Of a stretch of DNA of 50,856 bases, positions 34,994 to 43,995 are shown in pieces. The position numbers were made by a program, and so were the translations under genes. The first letter of the stretch is position 1. Each line of letters starts with the position of its first letter. The notes beneath the pieces were generated by a model that did no database searches, was not told where the DNA came from, and saw only the letters and a list, made by a program, of their open reading frames with translations. The stretch comes from Chloroflexota bacterium. GTDB taxonomy: Bacteria; Chloroflexota; Limnocylindria; Limnocylindrales; CSP1-4. The stretch covers positions 1,083-51,938 of the forward strand of contig PMYK01000047.1 in the NCBI GenBank assembly GCA_003171255.1, in the 5' to 3' direction.

Positions 34994-35935
34994 ATGCAGC
35001 AACGCAACGTAGCCCGCGAGTTGGGTCTGGTCGTGGCGTCGGTCGCGGTCCTCGTCCACTGGCTCGATACCGCTCCGGCAGTGCTGGCGACGGCACTCAT
35101 AGCGACGGCGGCCGCCGTCGGAACGGGCCCGCTCGTCGGGGTGTGGCGGCCCTGGCGCATGCCGCTCATCCCCATGGTCCTGCCCGCCCTGGCCGCGGTC
35201 TCGATCGCGGGGATTGCCCGCGTCGTCGCCCCGGTGCCGTGGCTCGCCCTCGACTTCGTGGCCGGCTGGGCGGTCGTGGCCTGGGTTGTCCAGCTCGAGA
35301 CGGCGCCCGAGGTGATGGCCGTGGATGAGACTCCGGCCGTGGAGCTGGTCGGTGTGGGAGCCGCCGCCATGGCCACCTCGCAACCCCGTATTCGTCTGCG
35401 CGCGAGGCGGCGGGCGGAGTTCGATCTGCCCAAGATCCTGGCCGATCCGGTGGTCGTGAACACCCCCGAGATGCCGCCGCATCCACGGCCGCTGGCCGTT
35501 CGATCGGCCGCGCTTGGGCTGGCCTTTCTGGGCTTCGTCGCCGCCGGCGGCCTGATACCGGGCGGACTGGCCCTCGATCGTGAGCCGCTGAGTACGACCC
35601 ACCTGGCCGAGTTCGTAGGCCTGAACGCCGCGATCGCCGGCCTCGTCGGCTATCGGATGGCTTCGCTGACCTCGCCGCACCGGTTCGACAGAATCGTCCG
35701 GGTGGTGGCCGTCGGCCAGTACGCGATACCCGTGGCGGTCGCTGCGTATGTTCTTCGTACGATGGCCCTGCCGCGACTCTTCGTCCCGGCGCTGCTGGGC
35801 CTCGCGGTCTACGTCGTGACTGATCTGCGCGAATCGCCCGAGCCACTAACCCAGAACGGGCGGCTGCTCCAGGAGCTGGCGGTGCTCGGCCTCGCTGCCC
35901 TGGCGGTGGTCGCCTGGGGTCTCGCGGCGAAGTAG
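34994..35935 (+). CDS. Polytopic membrane protein of unknown function
   Basis: A 313-residue protein I do not recognise. Four hydrophobic segments occur before residue 110, then a soluble basic stretch (about 130-170, IRLRARRRAEFDLPKILADP), then five or six more segments to the C-terminus. ATG 34994 is chosen because TACCAT lies 6 bases upstream; the frame is open back to 34850 through the second tandem repeat, which is unlikely to be coding. Single gene. The only distinctive context is the CACGTG repeat pair upstream, which suggests dedicated regulation. Confidence 0.75.
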   Translation: MQQRNVARELGLVVASVAVLVHWLDTAPAVLATALIATAAAVGTGPLVGVWRPWRMPLIPMVLPALAAVSIAGIARVVAPVPWLALDFVAGWAVVAWVVQLETAPEVMAVDETPAVELVGVGAAAMATSQPRIRLRARRRAEFDLPKILADPVVVNTPEMPPHPRPLAVRSAALGLAFLGFVAAGGLIPGGLALDREPLSTTHLAEFVGLNAAIAGLVGYRMASLTSPHRFDRIVRVVAVGQYAIPVAVAAYVLRTMALPRLFVPALLGLAVYVVTDLRESPEPLTQNGRLLQELAVLGLAALAVVAWGLAAK

Positions 35936-36259
35936 GGCCGGGCGAAGGGCCGGGGCGGAGGATCATCGAGGCCCGAACTGGAGTCGACCCGGCCGCGGTT
36001 CTTGCCGACTTCACATCAGACCGACATTTGGGAAGGGCTTTCGGGTGGAGGAGCAGACACCTGACCTTGTGAGCCCTGGTCAGTCGATCGCCTGGGGCGC
36101 TTCCACGCTCGGCCTGCCCACAGATTGCGCCCAGGTAGGCCCGCCAGGAGCGGACGAGCGTCGCGTCTCTGGCCGAATGCACGGCTGGTGTGAATCCGGC
36201 GACTTCCAGGCGAGAGGGTCGCCCGGAGCCGGGCCATGGGGCCTCAACGACCCTCCGCG
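35936..36259. other. Gene-free stretch before the TPR gene promoter
   Basis: About 320 bases. A GTG frame at 36045 preceded by GG-rich sequence yields a 72-residue product without recognisable features or codon bias. I see nothing else. Confidence 0.5.
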
Positions 36260-36288
36260 TTGACAGGTGCGCGGCCGGATGCTAGAAA
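36260..36288 (+). promoter_or_regulatory. Sigma-70-type promoter of the TPR gene
   Basis: A perfect -35 box TTGACA (36260-36265), a spacer of exactly 17 bases, and a -10 box TAGAAA (36283-36288). Transcription would start near 36295, leaving a leader of about 110 bases. It is the best housekeeping-type promoter in the window. Confidence 0.75.
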
Positions 36289-36332
36289 GCTTGGTCCGGA
36301 CGGGTCGAGCCCGTAGAATTGGTATGCCCTCC

Positions 36333-36358
36333 GCGAGATGGCATCACCGCCATCTCGC
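36333..36358 (+). promoter_or_regulatory. 10-bp leader hairpin upstream of the TPR gene
   Basis: GCGAGATGGC and GCCATCTCGC form a perfect 10-bp stem around the loop ATCACC, inside the predicted 5' leader. A smaller 5-bp hairpin (ACGGG/CCCGT, 36299-36313) precedes it. The hairpin ends 46 bases before the start codon, without a T-run, so it is more likely a stability or binding element than a terminator. Confidence 0.6.
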
Positions 36359-36404
36359 CGCTCCAGCGATCGGCCTGGCGCAGCTAACGAAAGGACGCAT
36401 CTCC

Positions 36405-37256
36405 TTGGCTTTCCACGAGATCGAAAAGAGCGCCGGCGGCAATACCGTTCGGATCAAGCGCCAGCTGGTGGAGCAGGCGATCACGTACGCCGCCGCCGGT
36501 CGTTGGGCGGAGGCCGTCGAGATCAACCGCAAGATCCTGGACTTCGGCGCCGACGCCGAGGCGGAGAACCGCCTGGCGAAGTCCTTCTGGGAGCTCGGTG
36601 AGCTTGGCGAGGCGCGCGAGCACTACCAGGTCGCGCTTGCCCTGGATCCCACGAACCGCATCGCCGAGCGGAACATCGAGCGGCTGCGAGTTCTCATGAG
36701 TGAGGCCGGCGAGAAGACGGTGGCGGCGGAGAAGGCCGAAAAGGCGCCCGTGGCCATCTTCGTCGAGGAGACCGGCAAGACCGGCTTCGCGATGCTCACG
36801 GACCTGGCTTCGCCGCGGACCCTGGCCCACGTCAACCCCGGCGATGCCGTCGAGCTGATCCCGGAAGGCAACCGCCTCTTTGCCGAAGCCAACGGCACGC
36901 GGATCGGCATCGTCGAGCCTCGCGTAGCGGCCCGCCTGCTCAAGCTGCTCGCCGACGGCAACAAGTATTCGGCTGGGATCACGTCCCTCGGCGACCGCGA
37001 CGTCCGGATTGTCATCCGCGAGATCTTCCAGGACCCCCGAAACTACGGCAAGGTGAGCTTCCCGACCGCGGCCCGCTCCTCGGACCTCCGCCCCTACACC
37101 AAGGGCACGCTTCTCCGCGAGGAGGAGTTTATGGAGGAGGATCTCGAGGACGACGAGGAGGACGAGGAGATCGAGGACCTCGATCGCGTCCTGCCGACCG
37201 AAGTCACAGGCGAGGAAGCCTTCGAAGACGAGGTCGACGAGGTCGAAGAGCCGTAG
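36405..37256 (+). CDS. Tetratricopeptide-repeat protein with acidic C-terminus
   Basis: A 283-residue soluble protein. TTG 36405 is chosen: AAGGA lies about 10 bases upstream and the upstream frame overlaps promoter and hairpin. Residues about 18-95 form two TPR units (QAITYAAAGRWAEAVEINRK, LAKSFWELGELGEAREHYQV, each read as one helix pair). A compact domain follows (about 115-230; VRIVIREIFQDPRNYGKVSF). The last 40 residues are almost only Glu and Asp. Such tails often bind basic partners. A strong promoter suggests high, constant expression. Function unknown; likely an assembly or scaffold protein. Confidence 0.85.
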   Translation: MAFHEIEKSAGGNTVRIKRQLVEQAITYAAAGRWAEAVEINRKILDFGADAEAENRLAKSFWELGELGEAREHYQVALALDPTNRIAERNIERLRVLMSEAGEKTVAAEKAEKAPVAIFVEETGKTGFAMLTDLASPRTLAHVNPGDAVELIPEGNRLFAEANGTRIGIVEPRVAARLLKLLADGNKYSAGITSLGDRDVRIVIREIFQDPRNYGKVSFPTAARSSDLRPYTKGTLLREEEFMEEDLEDDEEDEEIEDLDRVLPTEVTGEEAFEDEVDEVEEP

Positions 37257-37257
37257 G

Positions 37258-38514
37258 TCAGTCGCCGTCGGCAGGTTCGCTGGCGGGCGCGGCTCGAACC
37301 GGCGCCAGGCCGATCAGCAGGGCCAGTAGAAGCGCGCCGTAGCTCAGCGACCCAACGGCAGCCAGAACGTTGGTAAGGGCAAGGTCGTCGGATCGCAGCC
37401 AGGCCACCGAGGTCATCAGCCAATCCGTCAGCCCGAGAATCGGGTAGTCCAGCACGTGGTATAGCTGAAGCCCAAACAGCCCAGCGGTACCCGCCAGGAC
37501 GAGTATCCATGCTTGGCCGCCGCCTCGGCGCAGGCATGTGAAGGCCGTCCAGAAGATCGCCATCCACGCGAACATGTCAAGCGACTGCATGACCGCCTGG
37601 TAGAGAAGCCTCGGCAGGTACTCAAACGCAGGGCTATAGGCCATGGAGCGGCCGATGGCCGAGTCAACCTGGACGTACAAGACGGCTCCCACGGCCACCG
37701 CGACGACGAACCACCGGGGCCGCGGAGCCACACCGGCGCGAGCGGCCAGGCCGATCGCCAGTGCCAACCAGCCGAACGCGGTAAGCGTCCAGTTGGTCTC
37801 CAGGAACTGAGGCGTCGCAAGGGCCAGCGCGACGGCCCCGATCAGGAGCCAGCGAGAGGATCGGTCGCTCACCGGGTAGCGAAGCGCGACAACGGCGGCC
37901 AGAGCGGCAGGCAGGAACATCGAGATGGAGTAGTAGGACAGCATCGGTGGGTGCACGTAGGGCTGCGTCACCATGTAGCTGACCGGGAGGATCGCCAGCA
38001 GGAGAGCCAGCCGAGGTACCTTCCGCAGACGGCGCGGCAGCGGAACCACGTGCGCGACAACGGCGCGGCGGCCGACGGCGATGCGACGTATCCCTGCTTG
38101 GATGGGCCCCATGGATAGGCTGACCCCGGCCAGCACGCTCAGCACCAGGATGACGACCAGCCCGAGAGGGTCGATCAGCCAGGGCGATGAAATCGGACCG
38201 GAGTCCGGGGCAACGATCGGGTTGAGTCCGGTCGGCGCGCCCAGGCTGTAGCTCCCCGTGCTGGCGCTCGTCACGACGAACAGGAACAGTCCGGCCCACG
38301 CCAGGACGACCAACAGCGACGCGGCCGCCGAAACGAACTGGGGCACTCGCGACAGCGTGCGTCTCGGGCGGGCCGCCTCTGCCCGGAGATCAGCCGAGAT
38401 CCGGAGCCGCGCCCCAATCGGCATCGGGGCGGGTTCGAGGCTACGAAGCCAGCCGGAGAGCTCGGCCTCCAGTCGGGCTTCGGGCGCGTCCAGGCGGCCG
38501 AACCTCTCGTTCAT
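37258..38514 (-). CDS. Polytopic membrane protein, probable anti-sigma factor
   Basis: A 418-residue protein whose ATG overlaps the stop of the ECF sigma gene by 4 bases (ATGA). The N-terminal 55 residues are soluble (MNERFGRLDAPEARLEAELS, then RLRISADLRAEA) and about ten hydrophobic segments follow. This layout, cytosolic N-terminus plus membrane part encoded with the sigma gene, is that of ECF anti-sigma factors. The HxxxCxxC zinc motif of the common ZAS type is absent, so it belongs to another class, and the membrane part is unusually large. It may sense an envelope signal directly. Confidence 0.7.
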   Translation of the reverse strand: MNERFGRLDAPEARLEAELSGWLRSLEPAPMPIGARLRISADLRAEAARPRRTLSRVPQFVSAAASLLVVLAWAGLFLFVVTSASTGSYSLGAPTGLNPIVAPDSGPISSPWLIDPLGLVVILVLSVLAGVSLSMGPIQAGIRRIAVGRRAVVAHVVPLPRRLRKVPRLALLLAILPVSYMVTQPYVHPPMLSYYSISMFLPAALAAVVALRYPVSDRSSRWLLIGAVALALATPQFLETNWTLTAFGWLALAIGLAARAGVAPRPRWFVVAVAVGAVLYVQVDSAIGRSMAYSPAFEYLPRLLYQAVMQSLDMFAWMAIFWTAFTCLRRGGGQAWILVLAGTAGLFGLQLYHVLDYPILGLTDWLMTSVAWLRSDDLALTNVLAAVGSLSYGALLLALLIGLAPVRAAPASEPADGD

Positions 38515-39122
38515 CGATCGTCCTCCTCTCGCCAGCCGGCCCGTTCGAGCTCGGCGCGCAACCGCTTCAGGCCGGTGTGGAGCCGCGACTTGACCGTGCC
38601 CAGCGGGATGCCCAGTAGTTCGGCGATCGACTCGAGCGGCAGATCGCGATGGAAGCGCAACGCGACTACCAGCTGGAGGTTGGGGTCGAGCTTCGGGAAG
38701 GCGCTGGCGATGGCGTCGCGCTGCGCCACGAGACCGAAGTCGTCGCGGCGTGCCAACTCGAACTCGGCCGACAACGCCGCCTCGCGGACGTGCCCGCGCC
38801 GGCGCGAGCGGAGCCGATCGCGGCACAGATTGAGGACTATCCGCCCGAACCACGCGTCGAAGTGCTCCGGGTCGCGCAGCGAGCCGAACTTGCGCCAGGC
38901 GAGCAGGACTGCGTCATGCACGACATCCTGGGCCTCGATCGGGTCGCGCAGAACCACGGCGGCCAATCGGTAGGAATCGTCGAGGCAGCGATCGCTCAGA
39001 GATTCGAACGCATCCAGCGTCCGAGCGTCGCTCGCTTCCTCGGCGGCCAGAACATCGACCACTTCGTGTCCCACTCGATGAATTGTCGGGTTCGGCGGGC
39101 TCCACCGCTCACCTGTTGACAC
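38511..39122 (-). CDS. ECF-family RNA polymerase sigma factor
   Basis: A 203-residue sigma-70-family factor. Region 2 spans about residues 40-110 (YRLAAVVLRDPIEAQDVVHD, AWFGRIVLNLCRDRLRSRRR); region 4 spans about 135-190 (LPLESIAELLGIPLGTVKSR, a helix-turn-helix that reads the -35 box). Region 3 is absent, as in all ECF factors. The GTG start at 39122 has no ribosome site but lies 5 bases after a CGTC -10 of ECF type, consistent with leaderless, self-activated transcription. The next gene, overlapping by 4 bases, is the presumed anti-sigma. Confidence 0.93.
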   Translation of the reverse strand: MSTGERWSPPNPTIHRVGHEVVDVLAAEEASDARTLDAFESLSDRCLDDSYRLAAVVLRDPIEAQDVVHDAVLLAWRKFGSLRDPEHFDAWFGRIVLNLCRDRLRSRRRGHVREAALSAEFELARRDDFGLVAQRDAIASAFPKLDPNLQLVVALRFHRDLPLESIAELLGIPLGTVKSRLHTGLKRLRAELERAGWREEDDR

Positions 39123-39127
39123 TCACC

Positions 39128-39152
39128 GACGTCTGGCGAACTCGAAAGGTTC
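39128..39152 (-). promoter_or_regulatory. ECF-type promoter of the sigma gene
   Basis: On the minus strand GAACCT (39152-39147), a 15-base spacer and CGTC (39131-39128) match the GGAAC-N15/16-CGTC form used by many ECF factors. The start codon is 5 bases downstream. It suggests that the factor drives its own gene. Confidence 0.6.
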
Positions 39153-39178
39153 GCGCCGCTGTCGGCGGGTCCGTCTGT

Positions 39179-39184
39179 CACAAT
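39179..39184 (+). promoter_or_regulatory. -10 element of the pseudo-methylase gene (leaderless type)
   Basis: CACAAT lies exactly 6 bases before ATG 39191. It faces away from the ECF promoter only 27 bases away, so the two could interfere. Confidence 0.45.
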
Positions 39185-39190
39185 TGAGGC

Positions 39191-42067
39191 ATGGTCGGGC
39201 GCGCTGCCACCAACCCCGAGCCAGTGCTCGCCAGCATTCCGTCGCTGCCCGCCTTCGAGCGGCTTGCCCCGCCGGCGTCGGCGGCCGAGCTGGTGGCCGC
39301 GATCGAGGCCTGGACCAAGCCCGGTGAGGTCGTCCTCGACCTGAACGGCCGTGGCGGTTGGGTCGCTCGGGCGGCGATCGCGGAGCAGCGTCGCGCGGCC
39401 GACCTCGAAACGTGGCCCCTGACCCGGCTTCTCGCCGACGTGGTGCTGCGTCCACCGGGGATCCGCCAGATCGACGCCGCTGCCGCGGCCATCGCCAGCG
39501 CGAAGATCGCCGGCTCGACGGTCCGACGCACCATCGACGCCCTTTACGCCAGCACGTGCCCCCGCTGCGGCCGGCCGGTCATCCTCGAGTCGATGGTCTG
39601 GCAGCCCGTGGCCTCGCCCGCGAAGTCGGACGGCACCCCTGCGCCAAAGAGTCGCGCCCGAAGTCGCGCCAAGTCGCAGGCCATCTCCACGAACCTCGGC
39701 GCGCTGCCGGAGCTGTCATTCGGTCCGGATGAATCGCTCCGGGCAATCGCCCGCGAGTATCGCTGCGCCCAATGCCACGAACAGATGGGTGGCTCTGAGT
39801 TGAGAGCCGCGGACCCGACGCACGGTGACGTGCATCTGGCCGAGTCGGTTCCGACCAGCGGCGACGTCCGTGAGGCGATGCGGAGGCGCTTTCCGGCGCC
39901 ACGACCGACCCACCCGCTGGTGGATCAGCTGATCGACCTCCACACGCCCCGACAGCTCATGGGGTTGCAGGCCATCCTGACGCGGATCGACGCCGAGGAC
40001 CGCGTCGGGGCACTCACTGCGGCACTGCGACTCGCCTTTCTCCACGCCGTGATCCTGGCGAGCCGCCTCAACGTGTCTCACGGCAAGCCCGCGCCGCTGC
40101 GCATATCGAACGGCGTCCTCAAGGTTCCCGCCGCCAAGGAGTGGCGCGAGCTGAACCCCTGGCTCGCCTTCGAAGGCGGGTTGAGGCTCGTCAAGACATT
40201 CGTCGGGCGAATCGAGGCGGGGACGCCCCGCGCCGCCGTCGCTCGCCTCGGTTTGGACATTGCCGCGCTGGAGGGTGGCACGTCCAACGTCACGGTAGGG
40301 GAGGCGACACCGGCGTCCCTACGCCGCCTGGGACTCCACGGCGAGCGGATGTCCCATTCCGGATCGACGTCGCGCGTCCGCCTCGTATTGGGTCAGGCGC
40401 CGCTGGGCTGGACTCCGGAACGGATGGCGGCCTCATACCACGGCACCGGCTGGATCTTTGGGGCGGCGGCCGTCTCGATGTTGCCGTACGACTCGCTGTT
40501 CCGGCCGGCCACGAAGTCGACCCAGATCGAAGAGGCAACGGATCTCGCTCGCTCCATAGGTCGGATGCTGGCTATCGCCACGCCCGCCCTGGCCCAGACC
40601 GGCCGGGCCGTGGTGCTCCTGGACGACGCCGAGCCGGCTACCCTGGTCGCGGCCGCGCTCGGTGGCGCCGCCGCGGGCTGCCGCCTCGTCGACGCGCGAC
40701 TTCACCGGGGCGGTGACAACAGCGCGGGCATCGTCGTCTACGTTCCGCCGACCGGCGTCATGTCTCCCGGTCCGCGGACCCGCGCCAACCGACCCCTGCC
40801 GCCTGTCGCGGGCGGAGCGGGCGACCCGGGCACCATCCGCGGTCGGGGCGTCTTCACCGGACCCGAGAGGCTCGACGACGGTCCCTTCAGGGCCAGCATG
40901 GCGGCCTCGACGGTGACCGAAACGGCCGTCGAGCTGCTCAAGGCTCGCGGTGAGCCGGTCTCGTTCGACCAGTTGCTGGGCGACCTCCTGATAGGACTCG
41001 ATCGATCCGGCCAGCTGGCGAGGCTGGCCAGGACGCTTCGACCCGAGCGAGCCGACGACGGCTGGGCGGCCTGGGTCGAGACCGACGGCGTCGGAGCCGG
41101 CGCGTGGGCCGGGACACCGGCGGCCGCGGGGACTTCTGCCGCCGGAGCTTCGACCGGCGACAGCGGAGATGAGGCCGATCTGGGTCCCGTGGCCCGGCTG
41201 ATCGAGGTGATCCGCAGCGAGCTCGACCGACCGAACAACCGCCGTCTCCGCCAGATCGAGCCCGGTCAGTACTGGCTGGCATCTGAGGAGGACCGCAGCG
41301 TGGCCGCGCCGCCACTCGCCGACAGGGTGGAGTGGGCCGTCTTCTCGCTGCTCTCGTCGGCCGGGCACCTCACCGAGCGGGCGGCCTTCGATCGGACCGC
41401 GGCGTTGTTCAAGGATCAGGATGCCCCGGACGGAGCGCTGATCGAGGCCTGCCTGGCCAGCTACGTCGCGCCCACCAGCACACCCGAGGCTCTCTCCGGT
41501 TTCGAGCGTCTCGAGACTCGCACCGCCGACCACGACAGGGTCGTCGCCATGCTCGCCGATGTCGGCCATCGACTTGGCATGAGGGTCTGGATCGGCAAGC
41601 GCCAGCAGACGCGGCGAGTCGACGGTCGGCCGCTGGCGGCCTGGATGGACGAGGCCGAGCGGGAGGTCCATCTGCCGCTGATTGCGTGGGCTCCCGAAGG
41701 CGAGCTCGATCGAGTCGACTGCGCCTGGTATGTCCGGCGGAAGGCGACCTTCCTCTTCGAGGTCGAATGGACGGCCATGCTGGGCGAGCCGGTGCTGGTG
41801 CACCACGCCCGCTATCCGATCGACGACAAGGTCGTCCGCTTCCTGGTCATCCCGCCGGAGAGGGCGGACCTGGTGAAGGTGAAGCTCGCGCGCTCGCCTC
41901 TGCTGCGCAAGGCCGTCGAGGCGCGCAACTGGCATTTCCTCAAGTGGAATCACCTGGCCGAGTTCGCCGCGCGCCCGGAGGCGACGCTGGCCGACCTTGA
42001 GCCGTACCTGGGTCTCGAGGCGGCGGCCGACTCATTTGGCGAGCAACTGCCATTGTTCGGGGCCTGA
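39191..42067 (+). CDS. Zn-ribbon DNA-methylase-like protein with C-terminal PD-(D/E)XK-like domain
   Basis: A 958-residue protein. Residues 1-120 resemble the SAM-binding part of COG1743/DUF1156-type DNA methylases, but motif I reads VVLDLNGRGGWVARAAI instead of DPFxGxG. Residues 121-200 hold a split zinc ribbon (Cys123, Cys126, Cys192, Cys195). HTPRQLMGLQAIL (about 253) is another family marker. The second Rossmann half ends with GRAVVLLDDAEPATLVAAAL. I find no DPPY-type catalytic motif, so the methylase is probably inactive. Winged-helix-like regions follow (about 580-790). At the end, Asp843 in RVDCAWY and Glu857/Glu859 in LFEVEW fit a PD-(D/E)XK nuclease core of E-x-E type. Whether it cuts DNA is unknown. 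Confidence 0.6.
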   Translation: MVGRAATNPEPVLASIPSLPAFERLAPPASAAELVAAIEAWTKPGEVVLDLNGRGGWVARAAIAEQRRAADLETWPLTRLLADVVLRPPGIRQIDAAAAAIASAKIAGSTVRRTIDALYASTCPRCGRPVILESMVWQPVASPAKSDGTPAPKSRARSRAKSQAISTNLGALPELSFGPDESLRAIAREYRCAQCHEQMGGSELRAADPTHGDVHLAESVPTSGDVREAMRRRFPAPRPTHPLVDQLIDLHTPRQLMGLQAILTRIDAEDRVGALTAALRLAFLHAVILASRLNVSHGKPAPLRISNGVLKVPAAKEWRELNPWLAFEGGLRLVKTFVGRIEAGTPRAAVARLGLDIAALEGGTSNVTVGEATPASLRRLGLHGERMSHSGSTSRVRLVLGQAPLGWTPERMAASYHGTGWIFGAAAVSMLPYDSLFRPATKSTQIEEATDLARSIGRMLAIATPALAQTGRAVVLLDDAEPATLVAAALGGAAAGCRLVDARLHRGGDNSAGIVVYVPPTGVMSPGPRTRANRPLPPVAGGAGDPGTIRGRGVFTGPERLDDGPFRASMAASTVTETAVELLKARGEPVSFDQLLGDLLIGLDRSGQLARLARTLRPERADDGWAAWVETDGVGAGAWAGTPAAAGTSAAGASTGDSGDEADLGPVARLIEVIRSELDRPNNRRLRQIEPGQYWLASEEDRSVAAPPLADRVEWAVFSLLSSAGHLTERAAFDRTAALFKDQDAPDGALIEACLASYVAPTSTPEALSGFERLETRTADHDRVVAMLADVGHRLGMRVWIGKRQQTRRVDGRPLAAWMDEAEREVHLPLIAWAPEGELDRVDCAWYVRRKATFLFEVEWTAMLGEPVLVHHARYPIDDKVVRFLVIPPERADLVKVKLARSPLLRKAVEARNWHFLKWNHLAEFAARPEATLADLEPYLGLEAAADSFGEQLPLFGA

Positions 42068-42165
42068 TCGCCGGGCTGGTCCCGGATCATCGCGGTAACC
42101 TAGAGGCAACAGCCACCGCCAGACGGCGCCACGTCCGGCCGCTGGCGATTTCGCTGGAGGATCCG

Positions 42166-43866
42166 GTGGGCGACGTCAGGAACGCAGCCGACGCCGTGAA
42201 CGCGCTGTCAGATCGATTCTGGGACGGCATCCTGGATCTCTCGCCGGTCACGGCCACCGTGCTCGGCTATGAGCAGGGCATGGATCGGCTCGACGACCCG
42301 GGACCCGAAGGTCGGCAGCGGGCGCGAACCCTCTACCGCGAGACGCTCGCCGGAGCCGACGCGATCGAGGCCGACGCTGCCGGGGCGGCCGGCCTGCCCA
42401 CCGAGGAGCGGATCACGCTCGACATCCTGCGGGTCATCTGCAACGTCGAGCTCGAGCAGCAGGACCAGCGTTTCGATCGGCTCAAAGTCGTCGACCAGAT
42501 GGACGGCCCGCAGACCATGCTCCCGCTGCTGGCTGCGTTCCAACCGACGGAGGCGCCCGACCAGTTCGAAGCCTTCATGGCCCGGCTGGCCGACTACCCC
42601 CGCTTCATGGCCGCCAACGCCGACCTGGTTCGCGAAGGTCTGGCGAGCGGCCTGACCGCGGCTCGGATCGTGACTGAGCGCGTCATCAGCCAGATGGAGC
42701 GGCTGCTGGCGATTCCGGACGAGCAGTCGCCGATCGTGACCGTGCTCAAGCTCCCCAAACCTTCAGACCGCGACCGTGTCGTCGAGGCCATCGGCAAGTA
42801 CGTCCGCCCGGCCGATCGCGGCTTCCTGGAGGCGTTCCTGGGCAAGTACCGCGAGGCCTCGCGCGAGGAGCCGGGACTGTGCTCCGCGCCGGATGGGGAT
42901 CGCCTGTACCGGACCCAGATCCGGGCCTGGACCTCGCTGGACATCGATGCCGGCAAGCTGCATCGCATCGGGCTCGAGGAGCTGGCCTCGATCGAGGGAG
43001 AGCGGCGGACAATCGCCCACGACCTCGGTTTCGGCGATGACACGACGGCCGCCCGAACCGCCCTGCGGGCCGACCCGGCTGCCGTGCCCGCTTCGATCGA
43101 CGAGTTGCTCGACCGTGCCCGCGGCCAGATCGAGCGCGCCCTCGCTGCCGCCCCTGGCTACTTCGGCCGGCTGCCCCATGCCGGCTGCGAGGTTCGGCCG
43201 GTCGAGCCGTACAAGGAAGCCGATGCCCCGGCCGCCTACTATTACCCGCCGTCGGTCGATGGCAGCCGGCCGGGCGTTTACTACGTCAATTCCTACGACC
43301 TGCCGAGCCGCAGCTACATTGGCCTGGCCAGCATGAGCTTCCACGAGGCCGTTCCCGGTCACCATTTCCAGATCGCACTGCAGACCGAGCATCCGAGCCT
43401 CAACGCCTTCCGACGGATGGGCTCACGAATGGCGGGTATGGCCTACGTCGAAGGCTGGGGCCTCTACTCGGAGCGTCTGGCGGACGAGATGGGCCTCTTC
43501 CTCAACCAGTCCGAGCGGTTCGGGATGCTGGACGGCCAGTCGCACCGAGCCGCGCGACTCGTCGTCGACACGGGCATACACGCGTTCCACTGGACCCGCC
43601 AGCAGGGCGTGGCGCAACTCCTGGAGGCTGGCTTGTCCGATACGGACGCGGCGATCGAGACGGACCGCTATATCACCTGGCCCGCCCAGGCCCTGACCTA
43701 CAAGGTGGGCCAGCGCGAGATCGAGCGATTGCGACGCGAGGTCTCAGCCGCCCTGGGCCCGGCCTTCGACCTCCGAGCCTTCCACGACGCCGTCCTCGGC
43801 CACGGCACGCTGCCCCTCGCAACCCTCGCCAAAGAGCTCCCGACCTGGCTCGGAGTTGCCGGCTAG
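42166..43866 (+). CDS. DUF885-family metallo-hydrolase
   Basis: A 566-residue protein of the DUF885 family, predicted zinc-dependent peptidases related to M32-type carboxypeptidases. The metal motif HEAVPGHH is at residues 393-400, followed by a glutamate-rich helix with YVEGWGLYSERLADEMG that supplies the third ligand. Family landmarks YYPPSVDGSRPGVYYVN and YITWPAQALTYKVGQ are intact. Cytosolic, since no signal peptide is seen. GTG 42166 has GGAGG 7 bases upstream. Single gene; substrate unknown. Confidence 0.9.
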   Translation: MGDVRNAADAVNALSDRFWDGILDLSPVTATVLGYEQGMDRLDDPGPEGRQRARTLYRETLAGADAIEADAAGAAGLPTEERITLDILRVICNVELEQQDQRFDRLKVVDQMDGPQTMLPLLAAFQPTEAPDQFEAFMARLADYPRFMAANADLVREGLASGLTAARIVTERVISQMERLLAIPDEQSPIVTVLKLPKPSDRDRVVEAIGKYVRPADRGFLEAFLGKYREASREEPGLCSAPDGDRLYRTQIRAWTSLDIDAGKLHRIGLEELASIEGERRTIAHDLGFGDDTTAARTALRADPAAVPASIDELLDRARGQIERALAAAPGYFGRLPHAGCEVRPVEPYKEADAPAAYYYPPSVDGSRPGVYYVNSYDLPSRSYIGLASMSFHEAVPGHHFQIALQTEHPSLNAFRRMGSRMAGMAYVEGWGLYSERLADEMGLFLNQSERFGMLDGQSHRAARLVVDTGIHAFHWTRQQGVAQLLEAGLSDTDAAIETDRYITWPAQALTYKVGQREIERLRREVSAALGPAFDLRAFHDAVLGHGTLPLATLAKELPTWLGVAG

Positions 43867-43923
43867 GGTCCCTTCTGGAACACAAGCGAGCGGCAGCGAA
43901 GCAGTCCGCCGGCGCCGAAGAGA

Positions 43924-43953
43924 GGCGACTCTGACGCAGAGCTAAGCGTCGCC
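43924..43953. terminator. Hairpins between convergent genes
   Basis: GACGC/GCGTC (43933-43937, 43946-43950) and an alternative GGCGAC/GTCGCC stem (43924-43929, 43948-43953) can form between the convergent DUF885 and ankyrin genes. No T-run, so it is a weak candidate for a two-way terminator. Confidence 0.4.
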
Positions 43954-43995
43954 GAACGCAGCGCGCCGACGGGTTACTTCGCGTGTTTTCGCCTC

